Assembly (NCBI GenBank): GCA_030648825.1
Contig: JAUSGU010000061.1
Coordinates: 1 to 10,403 of the forward strand
Source of the DNA: a bacterium
GTDB taxonomy: Bacteria > Patescibacteriota > Minisyncoccia > Phycocordibacterales > UBA6065
Length of the DNA: 10,403 bases
Reading direction: 5' to 3'
Of the stretch, positions 1 to 5,805 are shown piece after piece. A program made the position numbers and the translations under genes. Each line of letters begins with the position of its first letter. The first letter of the stretch is position 1. Under the pieces are notes generated by a model, which had not been told where the DNA came from, ran no database searches, and saw only the letters and a list, made by a program, of their open reading frames with translations.

Positions 1-941
1 CCCGTGCCAAATCCTTTAACTTGGACTGTGTATGTCCCCGGCCGAAGAGACACGATAACCACCGAGTCAGCGCTCCCTTTCGTAAGACCGAAAGCACCGA
101 CTTGCTGGAATGTCCACTCGTCGTTGGCATTCCAATTGTCATTCTCTCCCATAACGTTGTCTCTCGCATCCAAAACCTTGACGGACGGATCCTGAAGCGG
201 ATTCGTCACGCCAAACTTTGCAAGCGACGGGCCGATTGCCCGAATCAAAAAGGGATAGTAATGCTGGGAGTCCCCTTTGACTTCAAACCCTTTGATAACG
301 CCTGCCGTCGGCGTGACAGTCGCGAGCACTGAGCTGTTGCCCACACCCTCACTCTGAAGCTCGTCCACAATTGCATGTCTGGCTGAACGCCTCAATGGAA
401 ACAGTCCCGATGTATAATCTCCCCCGAACCAACGGAGATCGGCGTACACAGTAGACCCATACCATGGGATATCGCCTCGCACGACGATCTTTACCGTTTC
501 GCGGGGATTTATCTTGACCGAAATATCATTGACCGCCCATTCGATAAAATCAGGGTCGGGAAAACTTGCAATAACATTGGCGAAATACCAATGGCCGTTG
601 ATCTCCACACGGAGATTTGTCAGTCCTGTGTAGGTCTCAAACCCCAGACTGTCAATCTTTCCGGAGACATTTCCGCGATTTTCTCCGATAAGTACGGAGA
701 TGACACGGTTGTAATCGCCGGCCACGAAGGCCGTGCGATTGAGTGACTCCGGTGCGATTGAGAAGACGATGTCGCTACGAGGCATCACCTGCGTTGGCGT
801 CATTTGTGGTGGTAGTAGTTGCGGTGGAAGTTGCGGTGGGGGTGGTAATATTGGCGTTGCCGCAAATGAAACCGTTGACAAAACAATGAGCGCGAACGCC
901 CACGCACTGACACTGACACCGACGGGATTTTTGGTTTTCAT
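1..941 (-). CDS. Secreted/surface protein with Pro-rich linker and RAIGPSL-type beta domain (3' end outside window)
   Basis: This open frame runs from an ATG at 941 to the left edge without a stop, giving 313 residues. Residues 1-28 form a signal peptide (KTK, then a hydrophobic stretch ending VSFAA). Residues 30-54 are a proline/glutamine-rich linker (ILPPPPQLPPQLLPPQ). Residues 57-190 look like an all-beta, Ig-like region. The C-terminal part (about 205-313) has the pattern IRAIGPSLAKFGV, DPSVKVLD, ENDNWN, VGAFGL, PGTYTVQVKGFG. That pattern is typical of a beta domain repeated in many secreted bacterial proteins; in relatives it ends soon after this point, so probably only a few residues are missing. 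The start is chosen because GGAG (955-952) lies 10 nt upstream and the signal peptide begins there. A near-consensus promoter lies at 1058-1086. By count, 32 of the first 60 bases are G/C, richer than most neighbours, so recent transfer is possible. No enzymatic motif is seen; a cell-surface or adhesion role is only a guess. Confidence 0.85.
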   Translation of the reverse strand, partial: MKTKNPVGVSVSAWAFALIVLSTVSFAATPILPPPPQLPPQLLPPQMTPTQVMPRSDIVFSIAPESLNRTAFVAGDYNRVISVLIGENRGNVSGKIDSLGFETYTGLTNLRVEINGHWYFANVIASFPDPDFIEWAVNDISVKINPRETVKIVVRGDIPWYGSTVYADLRWFGGDYTSGLFPLRRSARHAIVDELQSEGVGNSSVLATVTPTAGVIKGFEVKGDSQHYYPFLIRAIGPSLAKFGVTNPLQDPSVKVLDARDNVMGENDNWNANDEWTFQQVGAFGLTKGSADSVVIVSLRPGTYTVQVKGFGT

Positions 942-957
942 AGGAGAAAATCTCCGA
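941..957 (-). promoter_or_regulatory. Ribosome binding site inside a short inverted repeat
   Basis: On the minus strand GGAGA (955-951), TTT (950-948) and TCTCC (947-943) form a perfect 5-bp inverted repeat with a 3-nt loop. The 5' arm contains the only Shine-Dalgarno-like GGAG of the surface-protein gene, 10 nt before its ATG. Folding would hide the site. The repeat is seen directly; a regulatory effect is inference, since the hairpin is short. Confidence 0.4.
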
Positions 958-1023
958 GTATTCGCTCAAATCAAAAACGCTCCCAGGCAAATATGCCGAG
1001 AATACATAACGTTCTTTTCAAAG

Positions 1024-1057
1024 AGCAAAAAAGCCTTGTTGCAGGCTCTACTTTGCT
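1024..1057 (-). terminator. Intrinsic terminator-like hairpin with T6 tract, just downstream of a promoter
   Basis: Reading the minus strand, AGCCT (1047-1043), loop GCAACA, AGGCT (1036-1032) is followed by TTTTT (1031-1027). An outer AGCAAA/TTTGCT pair (1057-1052 with 1029-1024) could extend the stem. It lies after the stop of the 1106-1525 gene and so can terminate that transcript. It also begins only a few nucleotides after the expected start site of the promoter at 1058-1086, so it could attenuate that promoter as well. Confidence 0.65.
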
Positions 1058-1086
1058 AGTATATCACCTATCATTGAGTTTGTCAA
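1058..1086 (-). promoter_or_regulatory. Near-consensus sigma70 promoter of the surface-protein gene
   Basis: The minus strand shows TTGACA (1086-1081), a 17-bp spacer ending in TGA, and TATACT (1063-1058). This is a perfect -35, ideal spacing, an extended TGn element, and a -10 differing from consensus at one position. The predicted start is about 1051, giving a leader of about 110 nt before the ATG at 941. It is the best promoter match in the window. Confidence 0.8.
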
Positions 1087-1105
1087 ATGCTCAAAAAAAA
1101 ATATA

Positions 1106-1525
1106 TTACTGAACTTGACAATTCGTACACATACCACCGTACATATTTACCAAGCAATATCCGAGTAAATTCTGGTCTGTCCAACAGGCTGCCCGTCCTG
1201 CACCGGAAGATGATGAAGAAGCCGGAGTTATCTTTATAGTGCCTTTGACATCCAGAGTCGCTTGCGGATTAGTAGTGCCTATGCCAACTTTTCCAGATTG
1301 AACGATGAGACCGTTCGGGGCACCGCCGGTATTGAGGAGAAGACCGCCAATTTTTGATTGAGCTATGTTTGAAATATTGAGAGGAGAAATGACATTATCG
1401 CCTGGAGGAGATTGGGTAGGCGGATTCCAATCGGCAAAGACGCTAGATATGAAAGCGAAAGCGCTGAGAATAAAAACAACCAACACTTGGACAAATATGG
1501 AATGATTTTTTATTTCTAATTTCAT
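1106..1525 (-). CDS. Small secreted tail-fibre-like protein with C-terminal cysteines
   Basis: A protein of 139 residues. Residues 8-31 are a hydrophobic signal/anchor segment ending SSVFA. Residues 33-55 carry the WNPPTQSPPGDNV...PLN pattern, followed by GGLLLNTGGAPNGLIVQSGKVGIGTTNPQ in two short blocks (60-88) and LDVKG (91-95). Such VGIGTTNP...LDVKG repeats occur in phage tail-fibre-like and adhesin-type beta structures and are very common in secreted Parcubacteria proteins. A serine-rich linker (102-107) leads to a tail with four cysteines (C114, C124, C133, C136, the last two as CxxC), plausibly disulfide-forming outside the cell. The gene starts 17 bp after the fusA stop on the same strand, in the place where tuf often lies. 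There is no useful SD (AGGA touches the ATG), but TACAAT ends 6 nt before the start. The function is unknown; a cell-surface role is inferred. Confidence 0.8.
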   Translation of the reverse strand: MKLEIKNHSIFVQVLVVFILSAFAFISSVFADWNPPTQSPPGDNVISPLNISNIAQSKIGGLLLNTGGAPNGLIVQSGKVGIGTTNPQATLDVKGTIKITPASSSSSGAGRAACWTDQNLLGYCLVNMYGGMCTNCQVQ

Positions 1526-1531
1526 TCCTAT

Positions 1532-1537
1532 ATTGTA
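1532..1537 (-). promoter_or_regulatory. Possible -10 box for a leaderless transcript
   Basis: TACAAT (1537-1532) ends 6 nt before the ATG at 1525, in the 17-bp gap after fusA. No convincing -35 is seen 16-18 bp upstream. It fits the leaderless pattern seen at other genes here, but alone it is weak; read-through from fusA is the alternative. Confidence 0.3.
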
Positions 1538-1542
1538 CTACA

Positions 1543-3687
1543 CTATTTTCTCGTTTCCACAATCGCCTTTTCCACCTGTGGCGGAACAACTTCATAATGA
1601 TCAAACTCCATTTGGGAACTGCCCTGTCCAGAAGTCATAGAACGCAGAGCTGTGGTATATCCGAACATTTCGGCTAGAGGCACTTTGGCGATGATAGATA
1701 GGACTTGGCCTTTTGGGTTGGTGCTCTCTATTTGTCCGCGCTTTGCAGACAGAGACCCGATGATGTCACCCATGAATTTTTCCGGAGAGACGACTTCTAT
1801 TTTCATGATCGGTTCCAAGATGACTGGCCTAGCTCGTTTTGCGCCATCTTGGAAAGCTTGAGAGGCGGCAATTTTGTAAGCAATTTCGCTGGAGTCAACA
1901 TCATGATAAGAACCATATGTGAGCTCGCAGGAAATGTTTACCATCTTGTATCCGGCGACGATGCCACGATCCATTGCTTCACGCACGCCTTTTTCTACCG
2001 CGGGAATAAATTCATTTGGAATGACACCGCCTTTTATAGAGTTTATAAATTCAAAATCATCATATCGTTTTGTATTTTTCGGAATTTTCTCGCCTTCTAT
2101 CAGAGCCGGCAGAGGCTTCAATGTGATTTTGACGTGACCGTACTGACCCTTGCCTCCCGATTGTTTTATATATTTGTGTTCCGCTTCAGCTGTACCGAGA
2201 ATCGTCTCGCGATAAGCCACCTGTGGCTTACCAACATTTGTATTGACACCGAATTCGCGTTTCATGCGATCAATCATGATTTCCAGATGGAGCTCTCCCA
2301 TACCTGCGATCAGAGTCTCACCCGTTTCGGGATTGGCAGTGATATGAAATGTCGGATCTTCATTCGCCAATTTGCGCAGAGACATACCCATTTTCTCTTG
2401 GTCGGCTTTTGTAGCCGGTTCTATACGGAGAGACACCACGGGCTCCATAAATTTGATAACCTCTAAAATAATCGGGTCATTTTCGTCACAGAGGGTATGA
2501 GAAGTGAGAGCATCTTTCAATCCCACAGCGGCGGCAATTTCACCGGCGAAAACTTTGGCAACTTCTTCGCGTTTGTCTGCTTGGAGACGAACTATACGCG
2601 AGAGACGTTCGCGCTTGCCTGTTGTGGCATTGTATATATATGAACCAGCTTCCAGTGTTCCGGAATAAACGCGAAAGAATGTGAGCTGACCGACAAAAGG
2701 ATCGTTCTGCAATTTGAATGCCAGAGCGGAAAAAGGTTCGGAGTCGTCAGCATGACGGATGACTTCTACACCCGTATCAGGATGATGGCCTCTAACCGGC
2801 GGAATATCCAGAGGTGAAGGTAAGTAATCAACGACGGCATCCAAAACCAGCTGGACGCCTTTGTTTTTCAGAGCCGAGCCAGTCATCACAGGAAAAATTT
2901 TGCAGGCTAGAGTGGCCTTGCGCAGACCTTTCTTTATCGTGTCCATATCAAAAACTTTGCCCTCCAAATAAGCGGTCATGAGAGAATCGTCCGTTTCCGC
3001 GATTTTTTCAACCATTTCTGCGTGATATTTTTTTGCATCTTCGGCATATTCGGCTGGAATTTCCGCTTCAATGACTTTCTCACCCTTCTCTCCTTCAAAT
3101 GTATAGGCCTTCATACGAACGAGATCAATGACACCTACGAGATTTTCTTCCAATCCCATAGGGATCTGAATGCGCACAGCGTGTTTGTTGAGACGTTCCA
3201 AAATGGATTTGTATGATTTTTCAAAACTGGCTCCCATGCGGTCTAATTTGTTTATGAAACATATACGAGGCACATTTGATTCGTCGGCATAACGCCAGTT
3301 TGTTTCCGATTGGGGTTCAACTCCGGCCACACCATCAAATACGACGACCGCGCCGTCCAGAACACGCAAAGATCGCTTTACTTCAACTGTAAAATCTATG
3401 TGCCCAGGGGTGTCTATGACATTGAAGCGACATTTTTTCGTAGTATCGCCTGCTGGCATATATGTCGGGTTCCAGAAACAAGTGATAGCGGCGGCAGTGA
3501 TAGTGATACCACGCTCGCGCTCCTGTTCCATCCAATCAGTAGTAGTCTCGCCTTCATGAACCTCACCGATTTTATGAATCATACCCGTGTAATACAAAAT
3601 GCGTTCCGATGTGGTCGTTTTTCCCGCATCTATATGAGCAATAACTCCGAAGTTTCTGACTTTGTCCAATGGATAATCTCGGTTCAT
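1543..3687 (-). CDS. fusA: Translation elongation factor G
   Basis: EF-G is the GTPase that drives tRNA and mRNA translocation on the ribosome and, with RRF, ribosome recycling. The 714-residue protein is full length. The G domain shows AHIDAGKTT (17-25), the switch I region with RERGITI (57-63), DTPGH (92-96) and NKLD (146-149). Domain II is about 315-400 and domain III about 410-480. Domain IV contains GGKGQYGHV (511-519) and the tip loop GSYHDVDSS (592-600). Domain V is about 615-700 and contains MFGYTTALRS. Relative to E. coli EF-G, domain IV carries an extra stretch of about ten residues near 527-542. The gene is third in the rpsL-rpsG-fusA (str) operon, 25 bp after rpsG. There is no SD; TATAAT ends 6 nt before the ATG. 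tuf does not follow. Confidence 0.98.
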   Translation of the reverse strand: MNRDYPLDKVRNFGVIAHIDAGKTTTSERILYYTGMIHKIGEVHEGETTTDWMEQERERGITITAAAITCFWNPTYMPAGDTTKKCRFNVIDTPGHIDFTVEVKRSLRVLDGAVVVFDGVAGVEPQSETNWRYADESNVPRICFINKLDRMGASFEKSYKSILERLNKHAVRIQIPMGLEENLVGVIDLVRMKAYTFEGEKGEKVIEAEIPAEYAEDAKKYHAEMVEKIAETDDSLMTAYLEGKVFDMDTIKKGLRKATLACKIFPVMTGSALKNKGVQLVLDAVVDYLPSPLDIPPVRGHHPDTGVEVIRHADDSEPFSALAFKLQNDPFVGQLTFFRVYSGTLEAGSYIYNATTGKRERLSRIVRLQADKREEVAKVFAGEIAAAVGLKDALTSHTLCDENDPIILEVIKFMEPVVSLRIEPATKADQEKMGMSLRKLANEDPTFHITANPETGETLIAGMGELHLEIMIDRMKREFGVNTNVGKPQVAYRETILGTAEAEHKYIKQSGGKGQYGHVKITLKPLPALIEGEKIPKNTKRYDDFEFINSIKGGVIPNEFIPAVEKGVREAMDRGIVAGYKMVNISCELTYGSYHDVDSSEIAYKIAASQAFQDGAKRARPVILEPIMKIEVVSPEKFMGDIIGSLSAKRGQIESTNPKGQVLSIIAKVPLAEMFGYTTALRSMTSGQGSSQMEFDHYEVVPPQVEKAIVETRK

Positions 3688-3693
3688 AAAATA

Positions 3694-3723
3694 ATTATAA
3701 GTAAATATTTAGCTACCAAGCAA
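3694..3723 (-). promoter_or_regulatory. Candidate internal promoter for fusA
   Basis: Minus strand: TTGCTT (3723-3718), an 18-bp spacer, and TATAAT (3699-3694), a perfect -10 that ends 6 nt before the fusA ATG. The -35 lies within the last codons of rpsG. The same -35 hexamer, TTGCTT, precedes the methyltransferase gene at 5770-5775. Transcription would start about at the ATG, giving a leaderless fusA mRNA separate from the str operon. Confidence 0.5.
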
Positions 3724-4183
3724 AGTGAGCAAAAGCTTTGTTGGCTTCGGCCATTTTGTGGGTATTTTCGCGCTTTTTTACGGCATCACCTTCGTTTTTG
3801 GATGCGGCGATGATTTCATCGGCCAGTTTTGCGGAAATAGGAGCGCCTTTTTTATTTCTAGCGGCGTCTATAATCCATTTTATGGAGAGTGCTTGACGAC
3901 GTTCCGGTCTGACTTCTACTGGAACTTGATAATTTGCTCCACCAACGCGCCTAGAACGCACCTCCACATTCGGAGCCGTGTTTTTCAAGGCCGCTTCAAA
4001 TACGTCCAGAGGATTTTCTGTTTTTGCTTTTTCTTTTATGATGTCAAAGCATTTGTAGACGTTTGATCGGGCGAGATTTTTCTTGCCATCATACATAATG
4101 TAATTCATCAGTTTTGAAACTTTCGGCGATTGATATTTCAGATCCGGAGACAGATCGCGTTTTATGTTTATTTTTCTGCGCAT
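3713..4183 (-). CDS. rpsG: 30S ribosomal protein S7
   Basis: uS7 binds the 3' major domain of 16S rRNA, starts assembly of the 30S head and lines the E site. At 156 residues it has the usual bacterial length. Recognisable parts are LMNYIMYDGKKNLA (25-38), ALKNTAPNVEVRSRRVGGA (65-83) with YQVPVEV (85-91), and the C-terminal KRENTHKMAEANKAFAHF (137-154). It is the second gene of the str operon, 51 bp after rpsL. In E. coli the rpsL-rpsG spacer is an S7 autoregulatory target; here the spacer is short, very A/T-rich and has no obvious strong hairpin. No SD is visible before the ATG. Confidence 0.97.
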   Translation of the reverse strand: MRRKINIKRDLSPDLKYQSPKVSKLMNYIMYDGKKNLARSNVYKCFDIIKEKAKTENPLDVFEAALKNTAPNVEVRSRRVGGANYQVPVEVRPERRQALSIKWIIDAARNKKGAPISAKLADEIIAASKNEGDAVKKRENTHKMAEANKAFAHFAW

Positions 4184-4234
4184 TTTGGTTTAAAAATAGT
4201 TTTAAAATTAACTTCAAAAATTGTTTAGTTTGGA

Positions 4235-4651
4235 TTATTTCGCGACCTTCGGCTTCTTTGTGCCGTACTGACTGCGACCTTTTGCTCTCTTGTCCACACC
4301 TGTGGCATCCAAAACCCCTCGGACAACCGTATAGCGGAGACCAACGTCTTTTACACGACCACCGCGGAGCAATACCACAGAGTGTTCCTGCAGAGCGTGT
4401 CCAATGCCGGGAATATAAGCCGTAACTTCCATGCCGTTGGACAAACGCACGCGAGCGATTTTTCTGATAGCCGAGTTTGGTTTCTTTGGAGTTTTGGTCG
4501 TCACTTTTATGCAGACACCGCGTTTGAAAGGAGAATAGAAATATCGCGGCTCGTTTTTGAGCACGTTAAAGCTCTTTGTCAGAGCGACAGATTTTGACTT
4601 TCGTTTTAGTGAACGTCTCTTTCTCTTCACCAATTGATGAATGGTTGGCAT
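4235..4651 (-). CDS. rpsL: 30S ribosomal protein S12
   Basis: uS12 sits at the decoding centre and affects accuracy and streptomycin response. The 138 residues show QLVKRKR (6-12), KRGVC (43-47), [13 protein letters not shown] (52-64), RVRLSNG (67-73), [20 protein letters not shown] (79-98) and [10 protein letters not shown] (126-135). The segment before KRGVC is about 13 residues longer than in E. coli, as in Bacillus-type S12. One feature is odd: the loop that reads KDLPGVRY in E. coli reads KDVGLRY here (101-107), one residue shorter, next to the aspartate (D102) that RimO modifies in many bacteria. It is the first gene of the str operon, behind a leader of about 215 nt with strong predicted structure. 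No clear SD (AAGA only) precedes the ATG. Confidence 0.98.
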   Translation of the reverse strand: MPTIHQLVKRKRRSLKRKSKSVALTKSFNVLKNEPRYFYSPFKRGVCIKVTTKTPKKPNSAIRKIARVRLSNGMEVTAYIPGIGHALQEHSVVLLRGGRVKDVGLRYTVVRGVLDATGVDKRAKGRSQYGTKKPKVAK

Positions 4652-4689
4652 TCTTTTTTATGAATTAATTATTGAACTAAAACCGGACT

Positions 4690-4817
4690 AAACACGAGAT
4701 TGTTTCGGAACAAGTGTAGCTTCGCGGCTTTGGAGCTTGAGTTGCGCTTCACTTTTGCCTTTGCGCTTGCCCCGGGCCGTTACTCACCTGTTCCCTTTTA
4801 AATAGCGTCATGGACGC
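4690..4817 (-). ncRNA. Structured leader RNA upstream of rpsL, class unknown
   Basis: On the minus strand the leader can form a long interrupted hairpin. Helix 1 pairs GGAACAGGTG (4794-4785) with CACTTGTTCC (4716-4707), 10 bp with one G-U. Helix 2 is CGGC (4779-4776) with GCCG (4728-4725). Helix 3 is GGGGC (4773-4769) with GCTCC (4736-4732), with one G-U. Helix 4 is GCGC (4766-4763) with GCGC (4747-4744), closing a 15-nt loop. The total is 23 nested pairs. A small hairpin lies on each side: GCGTC-CAT-GACGC (4817-4805) and AAACA-ATCTCG-TGTTT (4705-4690). Both wobble pairs would be A-C mismatches if the plus strand were transcribed, which supports the minus strand. It sits between a candidate promoter (4871-4898) and rpsL, so an r-protein or translation-linked regulatory leader is likely. 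It lacks the SRP, 6S, tmRNA and RNase P motifs I know and any complete riboswitch consensus. Pairing was found by eye, not by energy calculation. Confidence 0.6.
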
Positions 4818-4870
4818 AATAGAGAGATTACTATAAAACGAATTAATAATCAAGAAAACAAAAAAAGGGA

Positions 4871-4898
4871 ATTATAAAGATCTCACTTCTGCTGTGAA
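4871..4898 (-). promoter_or_regulatory. Candidate str operon promoter
   Basis: Minus strand: TTCACA (4898-4893, one mismatch to TTGACA), a 16-bp spacer and TATAAT (4876-4871). It lies immediately after the terminator of the protease gene and about 220 nt before the rpsL ATG, so the transcript would include the whole structured leader. Confidence 0.6.
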
Positions 4899-4902
4899 TA
4901 AC

Positions 4903-4929
4903 AAAACCGCGCAGACATTAATTGCGCGG
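4903..4929 (-). terminator. Intrinsic terminator overlapping the protease stop codon
   Basis: Minus strand: CCGCGC (4929-4924), an 11-nt loop and GCGCGG (4912-4907), followed by TTTT (4906-4903). The 5' arm is formed by the last sense codons of the protease gene (Pro-Arg), and the TAA stop (4920-4918) lies in the loop. The stem is all G-C, and the str promoter -35 begins five bases beyond the T tract. Confidence 0.75.
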
Positions 4930-5715
4930 CTTGAGATCAAACGGTCCTATGACTATGGATAGATTCGTGTTCTTCCGGATACCGAATCTGAAATAGGTTT
5001 CCAAAAGATCTGGGTGAGTAACGAAATTCTCCATATGGCCCTTGAAAACATATAAATTCTCCTCATCATCAATAAACCCCGTACCACTCTCGCCGGGGTG
5101 TGAAGTATGGGGAATTAAAAGTATCTTGGCTCCCTTTGTATTATCAGACCAGAGCACTACCTGATATGCCTTGCCACTCACGAGAGACTTCAGTAGAAAT
5201 TTGCTCTTTATAGTCTGAAGGGAGAATTTTTTGATGTTATCCCTAGCATTGTAGCCATCCGAAAATTCAGAGAAACATTCAATGAGTTTTGGAACACCAA
5301 CCTCAAACATGGCAACATCTGTCGCAGACACGATTGGCGATTTAGACATTTCACTACCTTTGTAGGAAATCTCTGTGATTCCGCGGTCTGCAGGAATCCA
5401 ATTGTCGAACGGACGGAGCAAGCGGGTAAAGAAATACTGTTTGCCGAGATCTTTATGAAACAAATGTTCCACGGTCACGAGATATTTCCTTCCAGAAGCA
5501 CCGGAAATTAGTGTGCCGCAACCGGCATAGTAAACAGCTTTGGCATCCCTAGTCTGATATATCAGAACTGGTTGATAATTCTTTGAAACTTCTTGCGACG
5601 TCGTCTGACCGATAATATAGTCTTCTACGTCAAATGGTTTTGCTTTCTGACAAATAACGAGGACAGAACCGGCGATAATCGCCAGTGAAATACTGATGAT
5701 TAAGAGTTTTTTCAT
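4918..5715 (-). CDS. Membrane-anchored trypsin-like serine protease (divergent)
   Basis: A protein of 265 residues. KK followed by a hydrophobic stretch (4-22) is a signal peptide or N-terminal anchor, placing the rest outside the membrane. The body matches a chymotrypsin/trypsin fold in pattern. GCGTLIS (65-71) precedes LVTVEHLF (79-86), with H84 in the place of the catalytic histidine. ATDVAMFEV (131-139) offers D133. GESGTGF (208-214) offers S210 as nucleophile, like GDSGGP in trypsin. The His-Asp and Asp-Ser spacings (49 and 77) are reasonable for the fold. The specific substrate is unknown; surface protein processing or quality control is a guess. The start has a good SD, GGAG, 6 nt upstream (5725-5722). 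It lies alone on its strand, divergent from the methyltransferase, and ends in its own terminator. The triad assignment comes from motif spacing only, so a degenerate or inactive relative cannot be excluded. Confidence 0.7.
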   Translation of the reverse strand: MKKLLIISISLAIIAGSVLVICQKAKPFDVEDYIIGQTTSQEVSKNYQPVLIYQTRDAKAVYYAGCGTLISGASGRKYLVTVEHLFHKDLGKQYFFTRLLRPFDNWIPADRGITEISYKGSEMSKSPIVSATDVAMFEVGVPKLIECFSEFSDGYNARDNIKKFSLQTIKSKFLLKSLVSGKAYQVVLWSDNTKGAKILLIPHTSHPGESGTGFIDDEENLYVFKGHMENFVTHPDLLETYFRFGIRKNTNLSIVIGPFDLKPRN

Positions 5716-5732
5716 GAATGGCTCCGATTCAA

Positions 5733-5762
5733 CTTATATACTAATGTGCATATAAAAGTCAA
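5733..5762 (-). promoter_or_regulatory. Candidate promoter of the protease gene
   Basis: Minus strand: TTGACT (5762-5757), then TATATA (5740-5735, 16-bp spacer) or TATAAG (5738-5733, 18-bp spacer). This gives a leader of roughly 10-15 nt containing the GGAG ribosome binding site. Confidence 0.5.
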
Positions 5763-5769
5763 ATATATT

Positions 5770-5798
5770 TTGCTTAAAATAACAAAAAAGCCTAGTAT
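5770..5798 (+). promoter_or_regulatory. Candidate promoter of the RsmC-like gene
   Basis: TTGCTT (5770-5775), a 17-bp spacer and TAGTAT (5793-5798), ending 7 nt before the ATG at 5806. The predicted start falls at or next to the ATG, so the mRNA would be leaderless or nearly so. It lies 8 bp from the oppositely directed protease promoter. Its position argues against translation starting at the upstream in-frame ATG at 5746. Confidence 0.5.
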
Positions 5799-5805
5799 TA
5801 GAGCC

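Noticed and set aside
775-990. 71-residue minus-strand frame rich in threonine and alanine
   Set aside because: It is out of frame with the long surface-protein gene that starts at 941; its Thr-rich part is the Pro-rich linker read in another frame.
733-1059. Plus-strand frame with glycine/cysteine-rich stretch
   Set aside because: Antisense of the Pro-rich linker and signal peptide; no SD and no family pattern.
1705-2466. 253-residue plus-strand frame
   Set aside because: Antisense to well-conserved fusA; composition (many Phe, His, Cys) is typical of a shadow frame.
4184-4234. S7 autoregulatory structure in the rpsL-rpsG spacer
   Set aside because: Only 51 bp, almost all A/T, no stable hairpin found by eye.
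4763-4800. Resemblance to a cobalamin riboswitch (GGGAA...GGTGA) and to 16S rRNA (GGTGAGTAACG)
   Set aside because: Only short stretches match. The B12-box and the CCGCxACTGT segment are missing, and no further 16S sequence flanks it.
4690-4817. SRP RNA, 6S RNA, tmRNA or RNase P RNA
   Set aside because: No GGAAGGAGCAGC-type SRP loop, no tRNA-like ends, no RNase P core motifs, and too short for 6S, tmRNA or RNase P.
5746-5805. N-terminal extension of the methyltransferase from an upstream ATG
   Set aside because: The extension does not fit the family and overlaps the best promoter (TTGCTT-N17-TAGTAT); the ATG at 5806 fits better.
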